A DNA stretch of 45,690 bases from Bacilli bacterium. GTDB taxonomy: Bacteria > Bacillota_I > Bacilli_A > RF39 > UBA660. This document shows positions 33,135-41,945 of this stretch, piece by piece. The notes under the pieces are model-generated. The model made no database searches, was not told the DNA's origin, and was given only the letters and a program-made list of their open reading frames with translations. Numbering within the stretch: position 1 is the stretch's first letter; every line of letters starts with the position of its first letter. The stretch lies in contig JAFRAK010000031.1 in NCBI GenBank assembly GCA_017405445.1, positions 1 to 45,690 on the forward strand, read 5' to 3'. The translations under genes were made by a program, and so were the position numbers.

Positions 33135-34073
33135 ACTATTCTTTAATTCTACTAATGTTATGACGTTTACTCTTTTACATATGTTGTAAATATTATCTAT
33201 TGTTTCTCGAATTTCCTTTTTATCATGATTATTAATATATTTATTTATGTTTTGATGTAATTCTTTTGAAAATGATGTAAGATTTGATTCTTCAAATTTT
33301 GTATCTTTAATTACCCAATATAAAATATCATGAGCTAATGGACCTAATATATTACTTTTAATGTATTTTTGATTAGAACTATATAGTAGAATTCCAACTA
33401 ATGAATTTTCTGGAATAATATGAATATATTTTTTTTGAATTCTTTTAAATTTACTTGAGTGAAATTCATTTTTTAATAATCCTGGACCATCCATATTATA
33501 GATTTTATCAATATGTAATCTTACTAGTAGATTTGAACTCATACTTGCGACTAAGGCAAGATTGCCTCCTTTAGAGTGCCCACCTATTATTAGTCTTTTA
33601 TTGGTAAAAGTATAATTCTTCTTTAAATAATCAATTGCTTTTTTGTGTGTTAATGTTGGAAATTCACACGCTAGTATAATATTTTCTTTCCATCCACTAA
33701 TTTGTGCATCTGTTCCTTCATAAGAGACAAACACTTTATTTTTTTGATATTCTATTGATATTACACTGAATTGTATATCATTTTCTATATCATAGACATA
33801 ATTGAATAAATAGCAGTTCTTATATCGATTTGTATCTTTTATATATTTTAAAAGGTTTGTGGCATCTTCTACTGCTCTTATATTTCTTTCTTTTTTGTTA
33901 TGTAATCCCAGATGCATTCTACCTACATTTTTAAGTTGTATTTTTTCTTTTTCAACTATTTTCCCATAATCTACATATGATAAAAAAGAAAATAGTGTTG
34001 CATCTATTTCATTGAATGGTATCTCTTCAAATGAATACATTCCATATTCATCTATATAATCGTACATATTCAT
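33096..34073 (-). CDS. DUF2974 (Mbeg1-like) alpha/beta hydrolase
   Basis: A 325-residue lipase-like protein. The nucleophile elbow is GGHSKGGNLALVASM, and YVSYEG-like sequence (KVFVSYEGTDAQISGWKEN) matches the lipase-3/DUF2974 fold. Later IYNMDGPGLL and IIPENSLVGILL are also typical. No signal peptide is present, so it is cytoplasmic. Physiological substrate unknown. The first ATG has AGAGGT five bases before it. The C terminus appears cut by a frameshift (see the separate out-of-frame extension), but the catalytic core is complete. Confidence 0.8.
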   Translation of the reverse strand: MNMYDYIDEYGMYSFEEIPFNEIDATLFSFLSYVDYGKIVEKEKIQLKNVGRMHLGLHNKKERNIRAVEDATNLLKYIKDTNRYKNCYLFNYVYDIENDIQFSVISIEYQKNKVFVSYEGTDAQISGWKENIILACEFPTLTHKKAIDYLKKNYTFTNKRLIIGGHSKGGNLALVASMSSNLLVRLHIDKIYNMDGPGLLKNEFHSSKFKRIQKKYIHIIPENSLVGILLYSSNQKYIKSNILGPLAHDILYWVIKDTKFEESNLTSFSKELHQNINKYINNHDKKEIRETIDNIYNICKRVNVITLVELKNSKKIMAFIKESKY

Positions 34074-34113
34074 ATTAAACCTCTAGATTCTTTCTTTTTT
34101 TTATTCTTTTTCT

Positions 34114-35190
34114 TTATTGTTCAATAAATACTCTTGGAACTCTATCGCTAATTGTTGACAAGATTTCATAATTGATAGTATTACAACATTCGGCAATTTC
34201 TTCTACTGTGATGTTTTCATTATCCCAAATAATTACTTCATCACCTACTTTTGTTTCTATATTCGAAACATCTATCATACATCCATCCATACATACTGCT
34301 CCTATAATTGGTACTTTTATTCCATGAATCATTACAAATCCTCTATTTGATAAAATTCTTTTAAATCCATCTGCATATCCTATAGGAATTGTCGCAACAA
34401 TCATGTCTTTAGGACATATATAGGTTTGACTATAGCTAATCGCATCCCCTTTTTTACATTTTTTTAGAAATGTAATATTTGTTTTATATTTTGTAATTGG
34501 TTTTATATCCAAATGATTGAATGCACCTTTATATGGTTCATATCCATAGATGATAATTCCAGGTCTTACTAATGTTGTAAAATCTAAAGGATAATTTAGA
34601 ATACCATTACTTGCATTTATATGAATATATTTTATGTTTGAAACATGTTGCTTCACAATCTCTAATGCTTTTTTAAATAAGCTAATTTGATTTTCTGTAT
34701 ATTCTTTATCAAAATCAGCAGATGATAAGTGTGTGTATATTCCTTCTACTTTTAATTTTGATTTTGATATTAAACTCATAAAAGCACTTAATTCTTCTAA
34801 TTTTACTCCGGTTCGATTCATTCCTGTTTCTATTTCAATATGTACTGGAAAAGAATTATTATTGCGTATACATTCCAATAAAAAGTTCTTATCACTAATA
34901 CCTATCGTTAGACTATATTCTTCTATGTCGTTTATTTCAGTCATAGATGGCTGATTTAAAATAAAAATTTCACCTTCATAACCAACATTTCTTAAAACAA
35001 TTCCTTCTTCAACCATCGCAACTGCAACTATTTGAAATTGTCTTAATGTTTTAATATGATGATTTATATGTGTTCCATATGCATTTGCTTTCACAACGGG
35101 CATAATTGTTTTATTTGGACATAATTTTTTTATTTGATTTATATTATTTTGAAATTTATTTAAATCTACTTCTAGTCTTGTCGATCTCAT
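34114..35190 (-). CDS. alr: Alanine racemase
   Basis: A 358-residue PLP-dependent alanine racemase, a usual family length, which makes D-alanine for peptidoglycan. The PLP lysine is in MPVVKANAYGTH (about residue 34). Also seen are HIEIETGMNRTGV, IHINASNGIL, LVRPGIIIYGYEP and AISYSQTYICPKD (with the catalytic Tyr), then TIPIGYADGF and VCMDGCMIDVS. It has a GAGGAG ribosome site. It lies 40 bases before the DUF2974 gene and probably forms an operon with it. Its presence supports a walled cell rather than a true mycoplasma. Confidence 0.95.
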   Translation of the reverse strand: MRSTRLEVDLNKFQNNINQIKKLCPNKTIMPVVKANAYGTHINHHIKTLRQFQIVAVAMVEEGIVLRNVGYEGEIFILNQPSMTEINDIEEYSLTIGISDKNFLLECIRNNNSFPVHIEIETGMNRTGVKLEELSAFMSLISKSKLKVEGIYTHLSSADFDKEYTENQISLFKKALEIVKQHVSNIKYIHINASNGILNYPLDFTTLVRPGIIIYGYEPYKGAFNHLDIKPITKYKTNITFLKKCKKGDAISYSQTYICPKDMIVATIPIGYADGFKRILSNRGFVMIHGIKVPIIGAVCMDGCMIDVSNIETKVGDEVIIWDNENITVEEIAECCNTINYEILSTISDRVPRVFIEQ

Positions 35191-35303
35191 GTTATCTCCT
35201 CTAATCTCTACCTATTTCTATGTAAATCATATCATATTTTTATTAAAATAAAAATAAATTCTTTTTACTTCATGTTATAATTATATTAATAGAAGGTGAC
35301 TTT

Positions 35304-35768
35304 ATGAAGATTAGAGATATTATTATTTTTATTATTTTTATTGTATTATTGATTTTATTACTTGTGTTGTCAAGAAAGAAACCACTTACTGCGGATGAAT
35401 TTATTAAAATCAGCAAACAAGAGCAATTAAATATATTACATGTAGAAAAACAATTTCGCTCAAATTCTGACATTAAAAGTGCTATTATTGCTGAAAATGA
35501 AGACTTATGGCAAGTAGAATTCTTTATATTAAAGGACAAAAAGTCTGCGAAAGAATTTTATCAAAAATATAAGGAAACGATTCTTCAATCAAAAGCTAAA
35601 AGTGATATTGGATATGGCCATAATCGTTTTTCATATTCGGATTACACTGCTTTTTCTAGTCAGTATTATGCACATGTATGTTTTGTTAATAATACTGTAA
35701 TGTATGTTAAAGCACCTATAATGTATCAAAATGAGATAGAGAATATTTTAAACAAATATAAATATTAA
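35304..35768 (+). CDS. Small single-pass membrane protein, unknown function
   Basis: A 154-residue protein with an N-terminal membrane segment (residues 5-22) and a soluble extracellular domain of about 125 residues (LWQVEFFILKDKKSAKEFYQ ... AFSSQYYAHVCFVNNTVMYV). I recognise no family; the pattern of alternating strands and helices resembles small ferredoxin-like folds. A TATAAT -10 box lies at 35,276-35,281, and AGAAGGTGA precedes the start. It is a single-gene unit closed by a terminator. Confidence 0.75.
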   Translation: MKIRDIIIFIIFIVLLILLLVLSRKKPLTADEFIKISKQEQLNILHVEKQFRSNSDIKSAIIAENEDLWQVEFFILKDKKSAKEFYQKYKETILQSKAKSDIGYGHNRFSYSDYTAFSSQYYAHVCFVNNTVMYVKAPIMYQNEIENILNKYKY

Positions 35769-35776
35769 ATTTAAAC

Positions 35777-35808
35777 AAAAAACCAAGCATATTGCTTGGT
35801 TTATTTTT
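35777..35808. terminator. Bidirectional terminator after the small membrane protein gene
   Basis: AACCAAGC/GCTTGGTT stems flanked by an A6 run and a T-rich run. It serves the plus-strand gene, and on the minus strand also the two tRNA genes that end at 35,813. Confidence 0.8.
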
Positions 35809-35812
35809 ATTA

Positions 35813-35896
35813 TGGTGCGAGTAACAGGAGTTGAACCTGCACGTCTGGGACACTAGATCCTAAGTCTAGCGCGTCTGCCAATTCCGCCATACTCGC
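35813..35896 (-). tRNA. tRNA-Leu (anticodon TAG), CCA encoded
   Basis: Reading the minus strand from 35,896: acceptor GCGAGTA pairs with TACTCGC, followed by an encoded ACCA end. The anticodon loop CTTAGGA contains TAG in a stem of CTAGA/TCTAG. A class II variable arm follows, then GGTTCAACTCC in the T arm. Seven bases separate it from the next tRNA upstream, so both are likely cotranscribed. Confidence 0.95.
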
Positions 35897-35903
35897 GTAA
35901 TTA

Positions 35904-35980
35904 TGGTGGACCCTACAGGACTCGAACCTGTGACCGCCCGGTTATGAGCCGGATGCTCTAACCAACTGAGCTAAGGGTCC
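35904..35980 (-). tRNA. tRNA with CAT anticodon, probably Ile2 (lysidine type)
   Basis: Reading from 35,980: GGACCCT acceptor, D arm TAGCTCAGTTGGTTAGAGCA, anticodon loop CTCATAA, T arm ACAGGTTCGAGTCCTGT and an encoded CCA. It lacks initiator features. The C4-G69, C5-G68 and C6-G67 acceptor pairs resemble the set recognised by TilS in tRNA-Ile2, so Ile(CAT) is preferred over elongator Met; this remains uncertain. Confidence 0.85.
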
Positions 35981-36028
35981 GTGCTATTTAATAATAGCAT
36001 AAAATACTTTATGTTGCAATAGTTAAAC

Positions 36029-36055
36029 TAAAAAAATAGAGAATTTCTCTATTTT
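36029..36055 (-). terminator. Terminator of the 139-residue gene
   Basis: AAAATAGAGA/TCTCTATTTT stem (10 bp, 3-base loop) with a T run on the minus strand. It overlaps the stop of the gene at 36,049. Confidence 0.8.
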
Positions 36056-36468
36056 CCTAGCATATTTATTAAGTTAATTTTAAACATATCTTTCTCTGGA
36101 TTTGTTTTAGAAATCATGACACCTTTATAAGTAGATAATTCTGCTCTATGTCCTTCATCTAAAATTCCTTCTGGTGTTATATTAGTTAATAAAATGATAT
36201 TTTTTTCACTATATACGGTATAGTGTAAAACAATTGGACCATGAACTTTTTTAAACAATTCATCTGTAGGTAATTGTAATTCATAACTAATTGTTTTATC
36301 TTTTTCATTTCGGTTAACTTCTTTACCTAAAAATTTTCCTTTACGTAATTCAGGATAATATGTAAACGTTAATTTCTTGTAAGCTAACATATTATACTTT
36401 CTTACTGATCTTTCTTTTTTACGGAAATCATTTTCATCCAAATACTCAAATATATAATTACTTATCAT
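36049..36468 (-). CDS. Small cytoplasmic protein, unknown function
   Basis: A 139-residue protein without signal or membrane segment, beginning with MISNYIFEYLDENDFRKKER and rich in alternating beta strands (LTFTYYPELRKGKFLGKEV, ISYELQLPTDELFKKVHGPI, VLHYTVYSEKNIILLTNITP). I recognise no domain. It has a strong GGGGG ribosome site and its own terminator. It lies between the tRNAs and the large surface-protein genes without obvious linkage. Confidence 0.7.
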   Translation of the reverse strand: MISNYIFEYLDENDFRKKERSVRKYNMLAYKKLTFTYYPELRKGKFLGKEVNRNEKDKTISYELQLPTDELFKKVHGPIVLHYTVYSEKNIILLTNITPEGILDEGHRAELSTYKGVMISKTNPEKDMFKINLINMLGK

Positions 36469-36570
36469 ATATTCAACCCCCTAATTTGTATTTGTCCCCT
36501 TCATACCTTCAATGTGTAAATATTATACCACATATGTTGTAAAATGTCAACTTATTTATTCAATTATAAT

Positions 36571-36600
36571 GAAAGAAAGCACTGCTTGTGCTTTCTTATT
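36571..36600 (-). terminator. Terminator of the two-gene surface-protein operon
   Basis: AAGAAAGCAC/GTGCTTTCTT stem (10 bp) with a five-base loop, three bases after the stop of the 883-residue gene. The T run after it is short and interrupted. Confidence 0.75.
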
Positions 36601-36603
36601 TTA

Positions 36604-39255
36604 TTATTTTACATATTGATAACTATCTTCGTAACTTGCAACTTCTGCTGCTAAGCTTTCAACATAACTATCAACGATTTCAGCATTAGATACTTCTACT
36701 GGATCTTCTTCTACCCAATATGTGTCAACTTGAGTTCCTTCACTTACTGGTGTATATTCAATCCATCCGTCTCCAGATGCTTCAGTATAAGATTGTGCTG
36801 GTGCTTCAACAACTGGTTCTGGTGCAGCAACTGGAGCTGGTGCTTCAACAACTGGTTCTGGTGCTGCTGCAGGTGCAGAAGTAACTGGATTTTCTACGGT
36901 GTAGTCAGTAGATGGTACATCAAAGAAGATTGGTGAATCTTCAGTAATAACTGAATCTGATACTGATGTAACTGGATTTTCTGCTTGTATTTCAACAGAA
37001 GTATCTGCAGATGGTACATCATAGAATTCAACAGGTTCTACTGGTTCTACTGGTGCTTGATAAGCTGGAGCATTTTGATCAAATATTGCTCCTGTTTGAT
37101 TAGGATCTGGTAATGGTTGATTTGTCATATCTCCAGTTGGATCAGTTGTAATATTTTCAACTGATGAATCAAGATTACCATTTGAATCACTATATTCTTC
37201 GAAGAAATCAACATTGTGACTTCCAAAGTCAGATTCATTAACAGGCGTATCGTTTGATGGATTTTGATCTTTATTGTTGTTTTCAATTGTGTGATTTGCT
37301 TCATCAATTTTTTGTTGTAAATCTGCTTCTTCTTGTTTAATTTCTTCTTCAATTTTAGCAGCATTTTCATCTTCTTGTTTTTGCATTTCTTCTGCAACTT
37401 TTTGAGCTTCTTTTTCTGCTTCTTCTTTTGCTTTTTGATTTTCTTCTTCAATTTGAGCATCAACTTCTGCTTTAGCTTCTTCAGTAATTTCTTTTTCTGT
37501 TCTTGTTTCTTCTGTACGGTATGTAGTTTCAGTTTCAGTACGAACATCAATTACTTCACTAGTAGTAATTGTTGCCCAATATCCACTACCATAGTAACCA
37601 TATTTCTTACGACGTTTGTTTACTAATCTTTGGAATTCATCTAATTGAGATAAATCACGATGAGCATCATCAATATAATAAATTCCTCTTTCTTTTAAAT
37701 CTTTAATCATTGCATTTCTATATTGTTCATATAATGGATTCTTGTCGCATTCTTCAGCACACATTAATGCTTCCTCTATTCTTCTAAAGATAGAATCTGC
37801 ATAGTTACATAAACCAATATTATTAAAGATTTCTGTTTCTTCATCATTTAATGTATAATCTACTTTTAAACCATTCCACATGATTTCGCCAGCTGCTACC
37901 ATTGGTACAATTGACAACATGTATGATTCAAGATCAGAATATAATTCTGAATGAGAAATACCTGTAGTTCTATATTTTTTGTCTAATTTGAAATCTGCAC
38001 GTAACATATCATAGAATTCTTTAACTTTTGCAAGTTGTGCATCTCCTTCTAGAGTTTTTGCTTCTAAGAATACCTTATGATATTTATTATAGAAATCTTT
38101 TCCTTCTTGAGAATCAATTAACATTGACATATCAACTGGGTGTTCTTTTGTTTCAATAACATGAGCTCCCATTAATTGAAGTACTGCATCTCTATAAGCT
38201 CTTGATAAATCTCTTGCATTAATTTCTGCTCCATTAAAATATGCTCTAATTTGTTTTACATTATAATCATTGTATGCAGTTTGTAATGCAACAACTTCAT
38301 CAAATTTTAATGCTGCACGAATATCTTTTCCTGGTTCAAGATGAGCTGATGCAAAAGTATCATTATATCCATATAAAGCATCATGTAAATTTTTCATTGC
38401 TTCTTTTTGAAAATTATTTAATGTTACTTCTTGTAATTGCTCAAATGTATAATTATCATAATAATCATTACTATCTCTTAATAATGGAGAATTGTTCTCA
38501 GCATTATTTGAATTGTTATTTTCATTTGTATTAGCTTGAGCTTTATTTCTTCTGAATAATCCTAATAATCCTCTCTTATTATCCTCGGAATTTTGATCTG
38601 AAATAGTAGTTAAATTACTACGATTCATTCTTCCTTCTAGAGATTTTCTATTAGTACAAGAGTATAATCCTAATCCTACTGCTAATGCTGTAGCACAAAC
38701 TACTACTTTTTTAACAATTTTATTATTTTTGATTTTATCCCAAGCTCTTGCAAAGAATCCTTTTTGTTTTTTGTTTTTAGTAATTTCTTCTTCTGATTGA
38801 TCATAGTATTCAACTTCATCTTTATCATCTACTACATCTTCATCTGAATTTTCAGAAGCTTTATCAGTTGAAGTTTTTTCTTCTTTTTCAACAGGATATA
38901 CTATTGTATTTACTTTTTCTTCTTTTTTAGGCTCTTCAACGTTAGTAATATCCTCATTAACAATATTACTCTTTGTTTCTTCTTCATTTTCCTGAATTGG
39001 GAAATATTTTTTGAAATTATTTTCAAAATATGTACCAGAAACAACATGAACTAAATTATTATTAATCATTTCACGAAATGCATCTTTAGTTTTAATGTTT
39101 TTTTCTTTTACAATTCTTTCGCATGCGTCAATTCCTTCTGAGAATGAAACATTTTCAAATGTTCCATCCTCATAGAAAATACATGCTTTTTTTTCAGGAT
39201 CAGTTGATCCAAAAAATTTATAAAATACTATATTAGCTATCTTTTTATTTACCAT
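36604..39255 (-). CDS. Large membrane-spanning protein with coiled coil and Pro/Ala repeats
   Basis: An 883-residue protein. Residues 1-95 form a small folded, cytoplasmic domain (NIVFYKFFGSTDPEKKACIF ... DACERIVKE). An acidic linker (about 95-165) and a basic patch follow, then a membrane segment at about 183-201 ending in GLYSCTN. The outer part has a globular region, a Glu/Lys/Ala coiled coil at about 575-650, then an acidic linker and Pro-rich repeats (VVEAPAPVAAPEPVVEAPA). I recognise no family. It begins 15 bases after the Cys-repeat protein gene and shares its operon and terminator. An architecture with both cytoplasmic and extracellular domains suggests a cell-envelope scaffold; this is inference. 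Confidence 0.75.
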   Translation of the reverse strand: MVNKKIANIVFYKFFGSTDPEKKACIFYEDGTFENVSFSEGIDACERIVKEKNIKTKDAFREMINNNLVHVVSGTYFENNFKKYFPIQENEEETKSNIVNEDITNVEEPKKEEKVNTIVYPVEKEEKTSTDKASENSDEDVVDDKDEVEYYDQSEEEITKNKKQKGFFARAWDKIKNNKIVKKVVVCATALAVGLGLYSCTNRKSLEGRMNRSNLTTISDQNSEDNKRGLLGLFRRNKAQANTNENNNSNNAENNSPLLRDSNDYYDNYTFEQLQEVTLNNFQKEAMKNLHDALYGYNDTFASAHLEPGKDIRAALKFDEVVALQTAYNDYNVKQIRAYFNGAEINARDLSRAYRDAVLQLMGAHVIETKEHPVDMSMLIDSQEGKDFYNKYHKVFLEAKTLEGDAQLAKVKEFYDMLRADFKLDKKYRTTGISHSELYSDLESYMLSIVPMVAAGEIMWNGLKVDYTLNDEETEIFNNIGLCNYADSIFRRIEEALMCAEECDKNPLYEQYRNAMIKDLKERGIYYIDDAHRDLSQLDEFQRLVNKRRKKYGYYGSGYWATITTSEVIDVRTETETTYRTEETRTEKEITEEAKAEVDAQIEEENQKAKEEAEKEAQKVAEEMQKQEDENAAKIEEEIKQEEADLQQKIDEANHTIENNNKDQNPSNDTPVNESDFGSHNVDFFEEYSDSNGNLDSSVENITTDPTGDMTNQPLPDPNQTGAIFDQNAPAYQAPVEPVEPVEFYDVPSADTSVEIQAENPVTSVSDSVITEDSPIFFDVPSTDYTVENPVTSAPAAAPEPVVEAPAPVAAPEPVVEAPAQSYTEASGDGWIEYTPVSEGTQVDTYWVEEDPVEVSNAEIVDSYVESLAAEVASYEDSYQYVK

Positions 39256-39270
39256 ATATTAACACCCCTA

Positions 39271-41625
39271 TTATTTAAGCGTTCTAGCACCTGTATATCT
39301 CCATCCAGCATTTAATAATGAAGTATCATTGAATTTACTCCAAGTTTTTTCTTCTGATGCTGGAGTTATTACAGATCTAGATTTTGTACTTTTATAGCAA
39401 ACATCTCCATATAATGGTTCTGTTCTAGCAGCTTTTTCAGTAACAGTAATGTAACTATATACTGGTACTGTTTGAATTTCAAAGCCACCACAGCTTGCTT
39501 CATAAGTAGTATCATTTTGAATTAATTCTTCAGACTCAGATACTGTTACTTCAGTATGAGTTGAAGTTGATGTTGTTGAACCTACATCAGTCATTCCACC
39601 TGTATAATTGTATTCTTCATAGTAGAAATTTGGTAATGTTGTACAACTTGCATCACATCCACTATAATCAGCACCTACAAATACGTATTGTGTTCCTGCA
39701 GAATCAGATGGAGCACTTGAATAGCTTCCTGTCCCTGTAGATACCCAATATCTTGTAGTTGTAGTTCTTATAGTTGTATATGTTGTAGTCTTCGTTAATG
39801 CATAAACCTTCTTGTTAATTTCAACATAATTATAATTTTTACATGATTTTACTTCATATGATCCAGTTTGTTTTAATACTTGTCTCTTTCTTGAATATGT
39901 TTTTTGGTAAGTACCAATTTGTTCCTTACGTTTTAACATTTGTAATTTGAATAGACATGTATTGTCTTGATCATTACAGTTTATTTCTTGAGTAGCACAA
40001 TCTGCTTTATCCCAAGCTCCCCAAGAAGTCCATCCTGATAATACAGCATTAGTTGTTTTTACATATTCATAAATGTATTCTGGTTGAGAATTACATTCTA
40101 ATTCATATGTAGATTTACTTACATTTTTACCATCTTTACCAAAGTAATATCCATTAACGATCTTACATTTTGGTGATTGGCAACTGATAATGTAATCTAC
40201 TTCTGATACTACATTACCATTTTTATCATAATATTTACCATTTTTGTATTGGCAAGTATATACTTCTGGAGTAGTACATTCAGCTTCATAAGTTGCTTTA
40301 TTTACATTTCTACCATCATTACCAAAGTAGTATCCATTAACAATTCTACATTTTGGTGCTTGACAACTAATAATGTAATTTACTTCTGATACTGTATTAC
40401 CATCTTTATCATAATATTTACCATTTTTGTATTGGCAAGTATATTTTTGCTCTAAACATTCTGCTTCATAAGTAGTTTGACTTACGTTGCTACCATCTTT
40501 ACCAAAGTAATATCCATTAACGACTTTACATTTTGGTGCTTGGCAACTAATAATGTAATCAATTTCTGATACTACTTTACCATTCTTATCATAGTATTTA
40601 CCATTTTTTTGTTCACATTTTGGAGTACTTGGTTGAGTAGTACATTCAGCTTTATATGTTGATTTATTTACATTTCTACCGTCTTTACCAAAGTAGTATC
40701 CATTAACGACTTTACATTTTGGTGCTTGACAGCTAATAATGTAATCTACTTCTGATACTACTTTACCTTTTTTATTGTAGTATTTACCATTCTTATACTC
40801 ACACTTTGGAGTACTTGGTTGCGAAGTACATTCAGCTTCGTAAGTTGATTTACTTACATTGTTTCCATCTTTACCAAAGTAGTATCCATTTACTACTTTA
40901 CAACTTGGTGCTTGACAACTAATGATGTAATTTAATTCTGAAACTCTATAACCATAAATATCATAGTATTTTCCATCTCTATACTCACATACTGGTAATG
41001 TTGGATCTGGAGTTGGTGTAGGAGTTGGAGTTGGAGTTGGGATTATAATAGGAACATATCCTGTTGATCCTGTAGCTCCTTTCACTGGTGTATTTGTGGT
41101 TTTTGTAGTTTCTTTTTGACATAGATAACCGTCACAGTATGAATAACATCCTAAATGAACTAAAATATAATCTTCTGTTTCACTATCTTTGATGTTTACC
41201 TTTAGAATATATTCATTATCCATTTTAGTTATTTTTACATAACTCTTATCTACATCTACAGCTTTATTATTTTTGTCAATTAGTGGAGTGATTAGGTGTT
41301 TTCCTATCATTTCACTAAGAGTCATTGTTGAAGACTCTCCAACTTGTTTTGGAAGTCTTTCAGCTGTGTAATATGCAATTGCTGCATCTTTCATTTTTTC
41401 TAAGTTGTTTGAAAATATTTGTGATGTTAAGGCATTTAATCCTGATAAATCACAAACAGAATTTTTGCAGTTTGTACTATTATTGTTTCCATTGTTATTT
41501 AAAGATGGTGAAATAAACTTTGGTAATAGCCAAACTAATAAAAGCACGAATAAAATTACCAATATAAGTCTTAAGATAAAACCTCTTATTGGAAATCCTT
41601 TTTGTTCATACTCTTCTGTGTACAT
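39271..41625 (-). CDS. Membrane-anchored protein with five Cys-rich repeats
   Basis: A 784-residue protein with a cytoplasmic start, one membrane segment (about residues 17-38), and a pilin-like module (NLEKMKDAAIAYYTAERLPK ... YVKITKMDNEYILKVNIKD). A PTPTPTPTP spacer leads into five repeats of about 58 residues (about 213-505). Each repeat has two similar halves, CEYKNGKYYDKNGKVVSEVD ending in YIISC, then CKVVNGYYFGKDG and a YEAEC end, four Cys per repeat. The C-terminal 270 residues are also Cys- and Thr-rich (TTYTTIRTTTTRYWVSTGTG). Disulphide-linked rod structure is likely. It has a GGGGGA site and heads an operon with the 883-residue protein. Function, perhaps adhesion, is unknown. Confidence 0.8.
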   Translation of the reverse strand: MYTEEYEQKGFPIRGFILRLILVILFVLLLVWLLPKFISPSLNNNGNNNSTNCKNSVCDLSGLNALTSQIFSNNLEKMKDAAIAYYTAERLPKQVGESSTMTLSEMIGKHLITPLIDKNNKAVDVDKSYVKITKMDNEYILKVNIKDSETEDYILVHLGCYSYCDGYLCQKETTKTTNTPVKGATGSTGYVPIIIPTPTPTPTPTPDPTLPVCEYRDGKYYDIYGYRVSELNYIISCQAPSCKVVNGYYFGKDGNNVSKSTYEAECTSQPSTPKCEYKNGKYYNKKGKVVSEVDYIISCQAPKCKVVNGYYFGKDGRNVNKSTYKAECTTQPSTPKCEQKNGKYYDKNGKVVSEIDYIISCQAPKCKVVNGYYFGKDGSNVSQTTYEAECLEQKYTCQYKNGKYYDKDGNTVSEVNYIISCQAPKCRIVNGYYFGNDGRNVNKATYEAECTTPEVYTCQYKNGKYYDKNGNVVSEVDYIISCQSPKCKIVNGYYFGKDGKNVSKSTYELECNSQPEYIYEYVKTTNAVLSGWTSWGAWDKADCATQEINCNDQDNTCLFKLQMLKRKEQIGTYQKTYSRKRQVLKQTGSYEVKSCKNYNYVEINKKVYALTKTTTYTTIRTTTTRYWVSTGTGSYSSAPSDSAGTQYVFVGADYSGCDASCTTLPNFYYEEYNYTGGMTDVGSTTSTSTHTEVTVSESEELIQNDTTYEASCGGFEIQTVPVYSYITVTEKAARTEPLYGDVCYKSTKSRSVITPASEEKTWSKFNDTSLLNAGWRYTGARTLK

Positions 41626-41678
41626 ACAAATTCCCCCTTCTTTGGATACACGTGGTTTCTATAATACCACAAAAGCTT

Positions 41679-41945
41679 TCAAATGTCAATGAATTTTTTT
41701 AAAGAAACGATTGTCATTCCGGTATTAAAATTGTCTATTTTATAAGATTCTACTTTTTTATGCTTTTTTAATAGGTCTTGTGTCATCTTTTTTAAGACCC
41801 CTGTACCATTCCCATGAATTATTATAATTCGATCTTGTCGCAATCTAAATTGTTCTTCAATAAAGTCATTAATTACTATTCTAGCATAATCTCTGTCATA
41901 TCCATGTAAATCAATTGTAGGCAAATTTTTATATAATTGTATCAT
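41679..41945 (-). CDS. Stand-alone Smr domain protein
   Basis: An 88-residue Smr domain, the small endonuclease-like domain found at the end of MutS2. It has the IDLHGYDRDYA start and IIIIHGNGTGVLKKM (the HGxGTG motif), then YKIDNFNTGMTIVSL. Smr domains cut branched or ribosome-associated nucleic acids, and some act in ribosome rescue. It overlaps the PfkB gene by 17 nt, so translation is coupled. Stand-alone small Smr proteins are known; its target here is unknown. Confidence 0.85.
   Translation of the reverse strand: MIQLYKNLPTIDLHGYDRDYARIVINDFIEEQFRLRQDRIIIIHGNGTGVLKKMTQDLLKKHKKVESYKIDNFNTGMTIVSLKKFIDI

Noticed and set aside
35813..35980. tRNA genes as an integration site for a mobile element
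   Set aside because: No repeated tRNA 3' end and no integrase is seen beside them.
37125..37626. Lys-rich and Phe-rich open frames in the coiled-coil part of the 883-residue gene
   Set aside because: They are frame-shifted and antisense readings of the Glu/Lys/Ala repeats.
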